From Acidobacteriota bacterium (GTDB taxonomy: Bacteria > Acidobacteriota > Holophagae > Holophagales > Holophagaceae): a DNA stretch of 64,000 nt. The stretch spans positions 62,001-126,000 of the forward strand of contig JACPUT010000004.1 in the NCBI GenBank assembly GCA_016192145.1, written 5' to 3'. The position numbers and the translations under genes were made by a program. Every line of letters begins with the position of its first letter. Position 1 is the first letter of the stretch. Below, one piece after another: positions 8,161-15,414 of this stretch. The notes under the pieces are model-generated. The model worked only from the letters and a program-made list of their open reading frames with translations, did no database searches and was not told the origin of the DNA.

Positions 8161-8933
8161 TGGCCTTCCCCGGCACCGGCATCCCCTACGTTCCCACCGC
8201 CGATCACGTCGGCCAGACGCTGAAGGATCTGGCCCCGCAGATCGCCGCGGAATATGCACATGTCCTCTGGGAGGCCTATAACAACGCGACGCGGAAGGCC
8301 CGGACTCAGGCCCTGATCCTGGATCCCCGGCTGGAGATCGCACTGGCGCTGGCTTCTGAAGCGCTGAATCGTTTCCAGGCCGTTTCCCTGCCCAGCCCGC
8401 CCGAGCCGGAACTTCCGCAGGTCTGGGGCGCCCTGGGCGATCTCACGTTCAGCATCCTCACGGCCCCGGACGCGCTGGAGATCCAGGATGGCGTGACCTA
8501 CGCGCGGCAGACGCTGATCTGCGAAAAGCCACATCTGCAGTGGACCGGCTATGAGCTGCAGGAGATCAAGCTGCCGCTCCGCTGGCACCATCTGGTTCAT
8601 CCGGACATCGAGGGGCAGCTGAAGGCCCTGCTCCAGGCCATGAACGAGCGCCAGGTGCTACCCCTCGTCATCGGAGGCCAGGATGGGACCGGGCTCTATG
8701 CGGGCTCTTTCGTGATCCCCCGCATCTCCCGCCAGGTGACGCGCCTCCTGCCGGACGGCAGGATCGCCGCCGTGGATCTCAGCGTGGAGCTGCTGGAATG
8801 GGTGGGTGACCCCGAACTGGTCATGGGGAAGGCCGCGCCCGCTGTCCGCGCCAAGTCCGGCCCCGCGCCCGCATCGCGCGCCCAAAGCCACTACGATCCC
8901 GCCACCCGCCAGATCCTCCCGGGAGGCAAGTGA
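8160..8933 (+). CDS. Phage tail protein U (P2 gpU family) with N-terminal extension
   Basis: 257 residues, starting at the ATG overlapping the tape-measure stop. Residues about 95-215 match the gpU family: LGDLTFSILTAPDALE, then YELQEIKLPLRWHH, then a Val-Ile-Gly-Gly segment and FVIPRISRQVTRLLPDGRI. P2 gpU is about 160 residues. Here about 90 extra residues precede the domain, helical and Ala/Leu-rich, so this is either a lineage-specific extension or a fusion of a small upstream protein. gpU is the tail terminator/completion protein in P2-like tails. Confidence 0.85.
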   Translation: MAFPGTGIPYVPTADHVGQTLKDLAPQIAAEYAHVLWEAYNNATRKARTQALILDPRLEIALALASEALNRFQAVSLPSPPEPELPQVWGALGDLTFSILTAPDALEIQDGVTYARQTLICEKPHLQWTGYELQEIKLPLRWHHLVHPDIEGQLKALLQAMNERQVLPLVIGGQDGTGLYAGSFVIPRISRQVTRLLPDGRIAAVDLSVELLEWVGDPELVMGKAAPAVRAKSGPAPASRAQSHYDPATRQILPGGK

Positions 8934-9163
8934 TGGAGGAATACCTCCTGCATCGCACTGTGGACGGAGACCGCTGGGACCTCCTCGCCCTGCGCTACTA
9001 CGGCGAGGGGAGCGCCTACGGCCTTCTCCTCCAGGCCAACCCCGAGGTGCCCTTCACGCCCCTGATCCCGCCCGGCCTCAGCCTTCGGATCCCCATCCTG
9101 GAGGGCGCTGCCCTGAACCCGGCCCCAGTGCCTTCCGACAGCGAGGTCTACCCATGGCTGTGA
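8933..9163 (+). CDS. Phage tail protein X (LysM-like)
   Basis: 76 residues. ATG 8933 shares its A with the gpU stop. The pattern YLLHRTVDGDRWDLLALRYYG followed by a Leu-Leu-Gln-Ala-Asn-Pro turn and PPGLSLRIP is that of the P2 gpX family, a small LysM-like protein needed for tail completion. The stop overlaps the beginning of the next gene by 10 nt. Position between U and D is as in P2. Confidence 0.9.
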   Translation: MEEYLLHRTVDGDRWDLLALRYYGEGSAYGLLLQANPEVPFTPLIPPGLSLRIPILEGAALNPAPVPSDSEVYPWL

Positions 9164-10227
9164 ACCATGTGGCCGAGGCGCGCGCCGAGGTGATCTACGA
9201 GGGCCTGGACTGCTCAGCGCTCGTCACGCCCTACTTGCACCAGCTCGTCTACGTGGACCACCTGCATGGCGAGGAGCCCGATGCGCTGGAGGTGGAGCTG
9301 GGGGACCGCCAGCGGCTGTTCCAGGGGCCCCTGGCGCCCCGGCGCGGCGCCGCCCTGAGCTTCCGCTTCGGCCAGCGCCCCGACAACCGCTTCGAGAGCG
9401 GCCAGGGCTTCGAGATCGACGAGATCGAAGTGAATGGTCCGCCGGACGTGGTTCGCCTCCGCTGCCTCGGCAACGTGCCCAGCAGCCGCATCCACGACCA
9501 GGTGAGCTACGCCTGGGAGGGCGTGAGCCTGGAGCAGATCGCCCGCTCCCTCGCCGCCAAGCACGGTCTGGCGGTCTCCACGGAATCCACCGGCATCGCG
9601 CTGCGGCGCCTGACGCAGCACGACGAGTCCGACCTGGCCTTCCTCAAGCGCCTGGCGAAGGACTACGGCCTGGTATGCAGCCTCAAGGGGGACAAACAGG
9701 GAACGCCCGCCGTCCTCCTGCTCCTGAAGGCCGAATCCCTGGAGCGGCGCCCGCCGGTCTATGAGCTGGGCCGGTCTGCCTGCACCCGCTACCGCTTCCG
9801 CGACAAGATCCAGCCGGGATCGCGGGGCAGCTACACCCGCTACTTCGACAGCTCCCTCAAGGATCTCGTCGAGTTCGAGGTGAAGGTGAGCCCCGACGAG
9901 GTCTTCGACGGCCTGCTGAAGAAGACCGTCCCCGGCTTGTGGGGAAGGTCCCAGCAGCTCCGGCATCGGCTTCGGGGCGGGCGGGCCAACGTGGAGGTCC
10001 ACGCCAAGCGGGCGCTGCGTTCCTCCAAGACCTTTGAGCACGAGGTCACCCTCACCTGCAGCGGCGAGCCTCGCCTGCGCTCCGGCGTAACCATCCTTCT
10101 GCCCGCGGACGGGGTGGACGGATGGGGCGCCAACGGGGGCACCTGGATCGTGCTCCACAGCCGCCACACGCTGAATGCGGACCAGGGCTACACCACCGAA
10201 ATCACGCTTAGGAAGGTGCCGCGATGA
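9154..10227 (+). CDS. Phage late control / baseplate hub protein D (gpD)
   Basis: 357 residues from ATG 9154, chosen over a much longer in-frame extension because it gives the normal family length and couples to gpX. Features of the gpD/gp27-like hub: an N-terminal beta domain with a YVDHLHGEEPDALEVEL segment, the HDQVSYAWEGVSLEQIARSLA helix, and the QHDESDLAFLKRLAKDYG motif characteristic of the family. In P2-like and Mu-like tails this hub joins tube and spike. The ATGA overlap with gpV indicates coupled translation. Confidence 0.9.
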   Translation: MAVNHVAEARAEVIYEGLDCSALVTPYLHQLVYVDHLHGEEPDALEVELGDRQRLFQGPLAPRRGAALSFRFGQRPDNRFESGQGFEIDEIEVNGPPDVVRLRCLGNVPSSRIHDQVSYAWEGVSLEQIARSLAAKHGLAVSTESTGIALRRLTQHDESDLAFLKRLAKDYGLVCSLKGDKQGTPAVLLLLKAESLERRPPVYELGRSACTRYRFRDKIQPGSRGSYTRYFDSSLKDLVEFEVKVSPDEVFDGLLKKTVPGLWGRSQQLRHRLRGGRANVEVHAKRALRSSKTFEHEVTLTCSGEPRLRSGVTILLPADGVDGWGANGGTWIVLHSRHTLNADQGYTTEITLRKVPR

Positions 10228-10724
10228 GCCATCTCAAGGGCCTCGTGGAAGCGGTGGACGGCCGGGGCTTCGTCAAGGTTCGCCTGCCCGAGCATGGCGT
10301 CGTTACGGACTGGCTGCCGGTCCTCCAGTCGCTGGCCCACGGGGCCTGGGACGTGGCGCTTCCCCGGAAGGGCAGCCAGGTGGCCCTGCTGCCGGGCCTG
10401 GACCTGGATGACGCCGTGGTCCTGGGTTGCCTTCCCTCCAACGTGGATCAGCCTCCCGTGACTGATCCCATGATCCGCTTCCTCCACTTCGAGGACGGAA
10501 CGCGGATCCAGTACGATCCAGGCGCCCGCGCCCTCACCATCGAGGCGCCGCAGGACGTGAAGGTGACCTGCACCAGCTTCGAGATCACCGGCAAGCTCGC
10601 GCTCCGGGGGAACCTGGACGTGCAGGGCAGCGTCCAGGCCTCGGGCGATATGCTCGCGGGGGGCCGCACCAGCGCCCATCACTCCCACCCGGTCTCGGGA
10701 AGCACGGCTCAGCCGGTTCCCTGA
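10224..10724 (+). CDS. Baseplate spike protein V (gpV / Mu gp45 type) with HxH apex
   Basis: 166 residues overlapping gpD by 4 nt. The N-terminal OB-fold (RGFVKVRLPEHGVVTDWLPVLQ) and an ALPRKGSQV-type segment match the gpV/gp45 baseplate spike family, followed by a triangular beta-prism repeat (residues about 90-145). At the extreme C-terminus His153-Ser-His155 forms the HxH that in P2 gpV and phi92 gp138 binds an iron ion at the spike tip. This protein would pierce the outer membrane, implying a diderm host. Confidence 0.88.
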   Translation: MSHLKGLVEAVDGRGFVKVRLPEHGVVTDWLPVLQSLAHGAWDVALPRKGSQVALLPGLDLDDAVVLGCLPSNVDQPPVTDPMIRFLHFEDGTRIQYDPGARALTIEAPQDVKVTCTSFEITGKLALRGNLDVQGSVQASGDMLAGGRTSAHHSHPVSGSTAQPVP

Positions 10725-10777
10725 ATCCCTGAAGCGCTTTCACAGGCCGGAGGGCACGCGCGCAGGAGGGTTGCCTT

Positions 10778-11164
10778 ATGGCGCCCGCCCCCGCACCTTC
10801 CTCGCCCTATTGGCAGCTCGCCCTCGGCCGGACGGGAGAGGCCGTCACCGGCCTAGACGAGATCGCCCAGAGCATCGCCCTCATCGTCCAGACGCCGCTG
10901 GGCAGCCTTCCCGGCCAACCGGACCTGGGATGCGATGTGCTTGGCCAGCTGGACCGGCCCCTCACGGCGGCCGTGCCCGGGATGGTCCAATCGGTCTTCG
11001 AGGCCCTGCGGAAATGGGAGCCTCGGATCGACGTGCGCCGCGTGGGCGTAACGCCCGTGCGCCTCGGCGCCGTGATTCTCTCCGTCGTCTGGGCGCCTAA
11101 AGGAACCGCCACTTCCAACGATGGGGAAGTCGGCCAGCTCATCCTCCTCGGGAGCGCGACATGA
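10778..11164 (+). CDS. Baseplate wedge protein W (gp25-like)
   Basis: 128 residues with ATG 10778 behind an AGGAGGG site. The core has the gp25/gpW pattern: a long helix with SIALIVQTPLGSLPGQPDLGCDV, an arginine-rich EPRIDVRRV segment and a final beta strand. Family members are lysozyme-like-fold baseplate wedge proteins. ATGA overlap with gpJ follows, as in P2 (V-W-J-I). Confidence 0.88.
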   Translation: MAPAPAPSSPYWQLALGRTGEAVTGLDEIAQSIALIVQTPLGSLPGQPDLGCDVLGQLDRPLTAAVPGMVQSVFEALRKWEPRIDVRRVGVTPVRLGAVILSVVWAPKGTATSNDGEVGQLILLGSAT

Positions 11165-12270
11165 CGCTGCCGGTGCTGCCCGTCCCCCAGTTCACCGACA
11201 CGGACTCCGCCCGGATCACGGCGGACCTGGTGAGCCAGTACGAGGCCATTACCGGCCGCACGCTTTATCCGGCCCAGTACGAGCGCCTCTTCATCAGCCT
11301 CCTCGTCTACTTGACCGCGCTGAACCGGAATGCCCTCCAGCAGGCCTGTCTTCAGCAGCTCGTGCTCTTCGCCACGGGAGCGGCGCTGGATCATCGCGGA
11401 ATCGAGATGGATACGCCCCGCCTCGGAGCCCTTCCGGCCCGGACCACCCTGCGCGTTACCGTGGCCCCCTCTCCGCAGGACACGGTGATCGGCGCGGGCT
11501 TCCAGGTCCAAAGCAAGGACGCCAGGACCATCTTCATCACCCTCCAGACCCTCGTGATCCCTGCGGGCCTCACCGAGGGGGAGGCGGCGGCCCAGTGCCA
11601 GACGCCGGGCAGCGCGGGCAACGGCTACCAGCCGGGGGACGTCTGCCAGGCCATGGATCTGCTTCCCGCCGTCGTGGGCGTCCTGAACATCACCCAGACC
11701 GGCGGCGGCGCGGACCCGGAGGGCGACGACCATTACCGGGAGCGCATCCTCGAAGCCCCCAGCCGCTTCTCCGTGGCGGGCCCCCGTGACGCCTACCGGG
11801 CGCTCGCCTTCAGCGTCCATCCCGACATCCTGGACGTGGCCGTGGATTCCCCCGCGCCCGGCGTGGTGGCCGTCTATGTGCTGACGGGCGCGGGGCTGCC
11901 GACGCCGGAGATCCTGGCCCTGGTTCAGGCAGCCCTTTCGGCAGACACCGTCCGGCCCCTCTGTGATGCCGTGGACGTGCTCGCCCCTCTCCCGATGTCC
12001 TTCACTATCCACGCGGACCTCACCCTCTACGCCAGCGCCGATCCCGTGACCACCCTGGCGGCAGCCCAGGTCGCCGCCGAGGCCTACCGCCAGAATCGGC
12101 AGGGAGGCCTCGGGCGGGATCTGGTGGACAGCCAGCTCCTCAAGGCCCTGTCGGTGGACGGCGTCTACCATGTGCAGCTCCTGGGATGGGCCAACCAGGT
12201 GCTCGGCCCAAACCAGTGGGCCGCCTGCACGGGCATCACTCTCGCTGTCACAGGGATGGCCGATGGTTGA
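11161..12270 (+). CDS. Baseplate assembly protein J
   Basis: 369 residues starting in the ATGA overlap with W. It has the gpJ family pattern: an N-terminal helix, LALNRNALQQACLQQLVLFATGAALDHRG type stretch (residues about 55-80), a GNGYQPGDV-type turn, and GGADPEGDDHYRERI, the signature of the J family. Length fits phage J proteins (300-390). J anchors the baseplate wedge to W and I in the tail. Confidence 0.9.
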   Translation: MTLPVLPVPQFTDTDSARITADLVSQYEAITGRTLYPAQYERLFISLLVYLTALNRNALQQACLQQLVLFATGAALDHRGIEMDTPRLGALPARTTLRVTVAPSPQDTVIGAGFQVQSKDARTIFITLQTLVIPAGLTEGEAAAQCQTPGSAGNGYQPGDVCQAMDLLPAVVGVLNITQTGGGADPEGDDHYRERILEAPSRFSVAGPRDAYRALAFSVHPDILDVAVDSPAPGVVAVYVLTGAGLPTPEILALVQAALSADTVRPLCDAVDVLAPLPMSFTIHADLTLYASADPVTTLAAAQVAAEAYRQNRQGGLGRDLVDSQLLKALSVDGVYHVQLLGWANQVLGPNQWAACTGITLAVTGMADG

Positions 12271-13156
12271 CGCGGCCCTCCTTCCCCCTTCACTGCGAGA
12301 CCCGAGGGGCCTCGCCTTCCTGCAGCTCTGCGGCGCGGCCTCCGCGATGGATCTGGCCCAGGCTCGGATCCTCTGGATCGACCAGGCACCTAGCGCGGCG
12401 CTTCCGGCTCTGGCTCTTCAAGCGGGCCTGCACACTGATCCTGGTTGGCTCCTGGCCACCGGAGACGGCGAGCGCCGCGCGATCCTGAAGGAATCACTGA
12501 GCCTCGCCAAACGCCGGGGCACGCCCTGGTCCATCCAGCGGGCGCTGGCGCTGTCCGGCTGGCCGGGCATGCGCCTGGAGGAGCGACTCCCGCCCCGCAC
12601 CCTGGACGGCTCCTGGATCCTGGACGGCGTGGTGGGGCTTGACCAGATGGACAACTGGGCGCGCTTCCGGGCGATCCAACCCCTTCCAGAGAAGCCTGTC
12701 ACGCCCGAAATCCTGGCCCTTCTCATCCGCGTCATCGAGGCCTGGAAGCCGCTGCGCTGCCACCTAGAGGGCATCGCCTTCACCCTGGACCTCGCCAGCG
12801 AGGTCCGCGGCGGCCTCCTCGACGGATCCTGGCGCCTGGACGGCTCCTTCATCCTCTGCGGGGTCCGCCTGGAGGAGATCGTCCAGGTCCGCTTTGGCCA
12901 GGGCGGAGTGACGGCCGGTTTGGCGCACGCCCTCCCGATCCCGGCCGTGGACAACTCCCAGGCCCAGGCGGGCTGGGTGAGGGTCCGTTTCGAGATCGAC
13001 GCCCTCACGGCAAACGGCGAACAGATCGACACCTTCGCGCTCACCACCTCGGAGGGGATCGAGATCACGCGGATTACCCGCGCCCCCATCACCAAGACCG
13101 CCGGGCTGGCCCTTGCCTGCACCTGGGTCATTCACACGAACGGAAGAACCCCATGA
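12263..13156 (+). CDS. Phage tail protein I (baseplate), extended
   Basis: 297 residues. ATG 12263 is chosen because it overlaps the J stop by 8 nt and gives an N-terminus (PPSLRDPRGLAFLQLCGA) consistent with gpI family proteins; further in-frame sequence upstream lies inside J. The N-terminal two thirds carry the tail-protein-I pattern with KRRGTPWSIQRALALSGWPG and repeated LDGSW.LDG beta turns at about residues 115 and 190. The last 90 residues look like a separate beta domain. It connects baseplate and fibre genes. Confidence 0.8.
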   Translation: MVDAALLPPSLRDPRGLAFLQLCGAASAMDLAQARILWIDQAPSAALPALALQAGLHTDPGWLLATGDGERRAILKESLSLAKRRGTPWSIQRALALSGWPGMRLEERLPPRTLDGSWILDGVVGLDQMDNWARFRAIQPLPEKPVTPEILALLIRVIEAWKPLRCHLEGIAFTLDLASEVRGGLLDGSWRLDGSFILCGVRLEEIVQVRFGQGGVTAGLAHALPIPAVDNSQAQAGWVRVRFEIDALTANGEQIDTFALTTSEGIEITRITRAPITKTAGLALACTWVIHTNGRTP

Positions 13157-13437
13157 TGTACCGCTACCTCGGCCCCCTCTCCGGCGTGACGTTGAATGAC
13201 GTCGAGGGACCCGCGCTCGAAGTCCGCCGCCATGGAGACGGCGCCCCGGACGCCTTCGCCGAGTCCTTCATCCTCTTCCCCGGCGCGGAACTGCAGCTTC
13301 CAACGGGCCATCCCTACGTCGAGGCCCTTGAGGCCCAGGGCTGGCTGATCCCCGTCGAGATGCCCCGGCTGAAGGCTGCAACCAAGCCCGCCAAGTCCGC
13401 GAATGCCGCCCCCAAGCCTGCGGAGGCCGCCCAGTGA
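13153..13437 (+). CDS. Small hypothetical phage protein between gpI and tail fibre
   Basis: 94 residues, ATG 13153 overlapping the gpI stop. The first 75 residues look like a small beta domain (YRYLGPLSGVTLND, then ELQLPTGHPYVEALEAQGWL) and the last 20 are an Ala/Lys/Pro tail. I do not recognise a family with certainty. A similar small protein is commonly seen just ahead of fibre genes in Mu-like prophages. Its stop overlaps the fibre gene by 4 nt, so it belongs to the tail operon. Confidence 0.7.
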   Translation: MMYRYLGPLSGVTLNDVEGPALEVRRHGDGAPDAFAESFILFPGAELQLPTGHPYVEALEAQGWLIPVEMPRLKAATKPAKSANAAPKPAEAAQ

Positions 13438-15170
13438 CGAACCTCCAAGCCACACCCGGCTGGGACGACATCTACCAGCTCGAAGTCACGGACCCGGCCC
13501 AGGGCGGCCCCGGCGGTGTGCTCAACCGCCAGGCCCAGGCCCTGCTCAATCGCGCGGCCTACCTCCAGGAGCAGCTCCAGGGTGTGATCCAGACGCTGAC
13601 GGGGAAAGCCCCCCTGGTGCATCAGCACGACGCCAGCGCCCTCGTCAGCGGCGTTCTGGACCCCGCGCGGATCCCCGTCCTGCCCTCGCAGGCCACTGTC
13701 GTCAGCTCCGGCGGCCTCGCGGCCCTAACGGCCGCCCAGCAGGCAGAGATCATCCAGGGTGTAGTCGTCACCACCACCGACGGCTGGCGCTGGGTCTACA
13801 CGGGATCGGGCGACAAAACCGCCCAGGCCTCCTACATCCAGCTCGCCGATATCACGCCCGACTGGACGGCCATCCAGAACAAGCCCGGCCAGTTCCCGCC
13901 TTCGCCCCACGGCCACGCCATCGCGGACGTAGCAGGGCTCCAGCAGGAGCTGGACACCCTCGCGGCGGGGGCTTCCAATCCCCTCGGCAGCTGGCTCCGG
14001 GCCGTGGTGGGCAATCCCAACGGCACGGTGAATCTCTCCGCTGCCGCCCACGCGCGGCTCATCACCTACTTCTTCAACCTGCAGCCGGACGGCACCCTCG
14101 TCTGCGTGCGGCCCTGCTCCCTGTCTCTCTCCATCAGCGGTCGCGCCAACGGCAACTCCGGCGGCAACCAGGCCGTCTGGGATCTCTGGGTGAAGATCCT
14201 CAAGAACGGTGCCGAGCTGGCCTCCCAGTACGCCGAGGTGGGAACCAACGTCGGGCTCGACAGCTGGCTCACGGCCGCCGTCTCCGTCCCCGCCGACTTC
14301 CAGGCAGGAGACGTCCTCGCCTTCCAGCTCCTCCACGGCGGCAACGGGTCCAACAGCTCGGTGGCTACTTGCAGCGTGCTGCTGCTGCCCGGCATGAGCC
14401 TCCCGGCCCCCATCGCCCCGAGCCTGACCTGGACCACGCCCGCAAGCCTGGCCTTCAGCGTGGCCAACACGGAACCCACGCCCTACGTCCTCTCTTGGCC
14501 CCTGGGAGCCGCGGGCGGCACCGCACCCTACACCTTCAGCTGGATCGCTTCCACACTCACCAACCCCTCCATCAGTGGAACCACCTTCACCGGCCAGGCC
14601 GCCTCCGGCGGCTCCTTCACCACCACCCTGCGCGTCACTGACGCCGAGGGGCACACCGCCGACCTCACCATCGGGACCACCATCACCGTGACCACGAGCG
14701 GAGGCGGCGGGGGAGGCGGTGGCGGCGGCTGCTTCGCTCCATGGACCTGGATCCTCATGGCCGACGGAGCCCCCAAGCCCATCGAAGCGATTCGCCCCGG
14801 CGACCGCATCCGCACCTTCACTGAAGGGATGGAAGGGCCCGTGGAGGCGAGGGTCGAAGCTCTGCACGACCACGAGGGACGCTATTCGGTGTTGGAGCTG
14901 GAAGGCATCCTCGCAACGCCAGAGCATCCCTGGGCCCTTGCGGAGGGACGCTTCCTTCCCACCGGCGCGTTGAAGGAAGGGGACTCGCTCATGGCCTTGG
15001 ACGATCAAGGCACCGCTCTCGCTCCCACCCCGATGACGGCGGCGCCGCGCCGCGCAGGGACGCTCCCGCGGGTGCTCAACCTCAGCACCACGGCCCGCAC
15101 CTTCCAGGTCGCGGCCCGGCCCGAAGGCCCCTTCTTCCTCGTCCACAACATGAAGGCCCAAACCCTGTAG
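13434..15170 (+). CDS. Tail fibre protein ending in a Hint autoprocessing domain
   Basis: 578 residues. The N-terminus (WDDIYQLEVTDPAQGGPGG, then an NRQAQALLNRAAYLQEQ helix) is that of phage tail fibres that attach to a baseplate. A His-containing segment and beta-rich receptor region follow to about residue 420. Then comes a run of about ten glycines and, at Cys433, a Hint-type domain: CFAPWTWILMADG, KPIEAIRPGDRI, the block-B-like ATPEHPW and a C-terminal VHN followed by six residues. No homing endonuclease is present, so this resembles bacterial intein-like domains rather than a true intein. The fibre would be clipped or ligated at this site, but that is inference. Confidence 0.82.
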   Translation: MTNLQATPGWDDIYQLEVTDPAQGGPGGVLNRQAQALLNRAAYLQEQLQGVIQTLTGKAPLVHQHDASALVSGVLDPARIPVLPSQATVVSSGGLAALTAAQQAEIIQGVVVTTTDGWRWVYTGSGDKTAQASYIQLADITPDWTAIQNKPGQFPPSPHGHAIADVAGLQQELDTLAAGASNPLGSWLRAVVGNPNGTVNLSAAAHARLITYFFNLQPDGTLVCVRPCSLSLSISGRANGNSGGNQAVWDLWVKILKNGAELASQYAEVGTNVGLDSWLTAAVSVPADFQAGDVLAFQLLHGGNGSNSSVATCSVLLLPGMSLPAPIAPSLTWTTPASLAFSVANTEPTPYVLSWPLGAAGGTAPYTFSWIASTLTNPSISGTTFTGQAASGGSFTTTLRVTDAEGHTADLTIGTTITVTTSGGGGGGGGGGCFAPWTWILMADGAPKPIEAIRPGDRIRTFTEGMEGPVEARVEALHDHEGRYSVLELEGILATPEHPWALAEGRFLPTGALKEGDSLMALDDQGTALAPTPMTAAPRRAGTLPRVLNLSTTARTFQVAARPEGPFFLVHNMKAQTL

Positions 15171-15179
15171 GAGACCGCC

Positions 15180-15287
15180 ATGCCAGACCAACCCCAAGCC
15201 TGCTGCCGCTTCCAGGACATCGACCAAAGCCAAGAGCAGTTCAAAACGTCGGGGGTGCAGCCCTTCGAGGTGATGCCGAACTTGTGA
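15180..15287 (+). CDS. 35-residue ORF after the tail fibre
   Basis: ATG 15180 with AGGAG seven nucleotides upstream, overlapping nothing, ends at TGA 15287. The product is short, Gln- and Asp-rich and has a Cys-Cys pair at residues 8-9. It sits between the fibre stop and the terminator-like stem-loop and so would be the last gene of the tail operon. No homologue recognised. Good ribosome binding site and position favour a real gene; size alone argues for caution. Confidence 0.5.
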   Translation: MPDQPQACCRFQDIDQSQEQFKTSGVQPFEVMPNL

Positions 15288-15318
15288 TCCCTTGCACGCC
15301 TAGGACTTGGCGCGGAGA

Positions 15319-15354
15319 GCGGCCCTCTGAAGCCTACGGGCTTCAGAGGGCCGC
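15319..15354 (+). terminator. Perfect 16-bp stem-loop closing the prophage tail operon
   Basis: GCGGCCCTCTGAAGCC (15319-15334), loop TACG, then its exact complement (15339-15354). It is followed by CTGTTAGG rather than a U-tract, so termination may be inefficient or Rho-assisted. It lies 32 nt after the last small ORF and ahead of the restriction genes. Confidence 0.7.
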
Positions 15355-15414
15355 CTGTTAGGCTATTGAAACGCCCCAGCCTGCCCTTGGATGGATGGAC
15401 CCAACGAGAGATCC

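Larger units (their letters stand above)
1..15360 (+). mobile_element. Late-gene block of a Mu-head/P2-tail transposable prophage (left part outside window)
   Basis: All genes from the left edge to about 15.29 kb lie on the plus strand with short gaps or 1-4 nt overlaps. They follow the late order of BcepMu-type phages: Mu-like protease/scaffold, decoration, head subunit, gp35-gp37-like connectors, then P2-like sheath, tube, E/E', tape measure, U, X, D, V, W, J, I and fibre. No transposase, portal, terminase, lysis or repressor gene is in view, so those must lie to the left if the element is intact. A perfect 16-bp stem-loop at 15319-15354 closes the block. The right boundary is uncertain: the restriction and helicase genes up to about 27.3 kb could be cargo of the same element. 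Confidence 0.9.

Noticed and set aside
5347-8343. 998-codon antisense frame over the tape measure gene
   Set aside because: Composition artefact of the opposite strand; the plus-strand protein is a clear tape measure.
14700-15170. True intein in the tail fibre
   Set aside because: No homing endonuclease or dodecapeptide motifs, and only six residues follow the His-Asn end, so it is better described as a terminal Hint/BIL-type domain.
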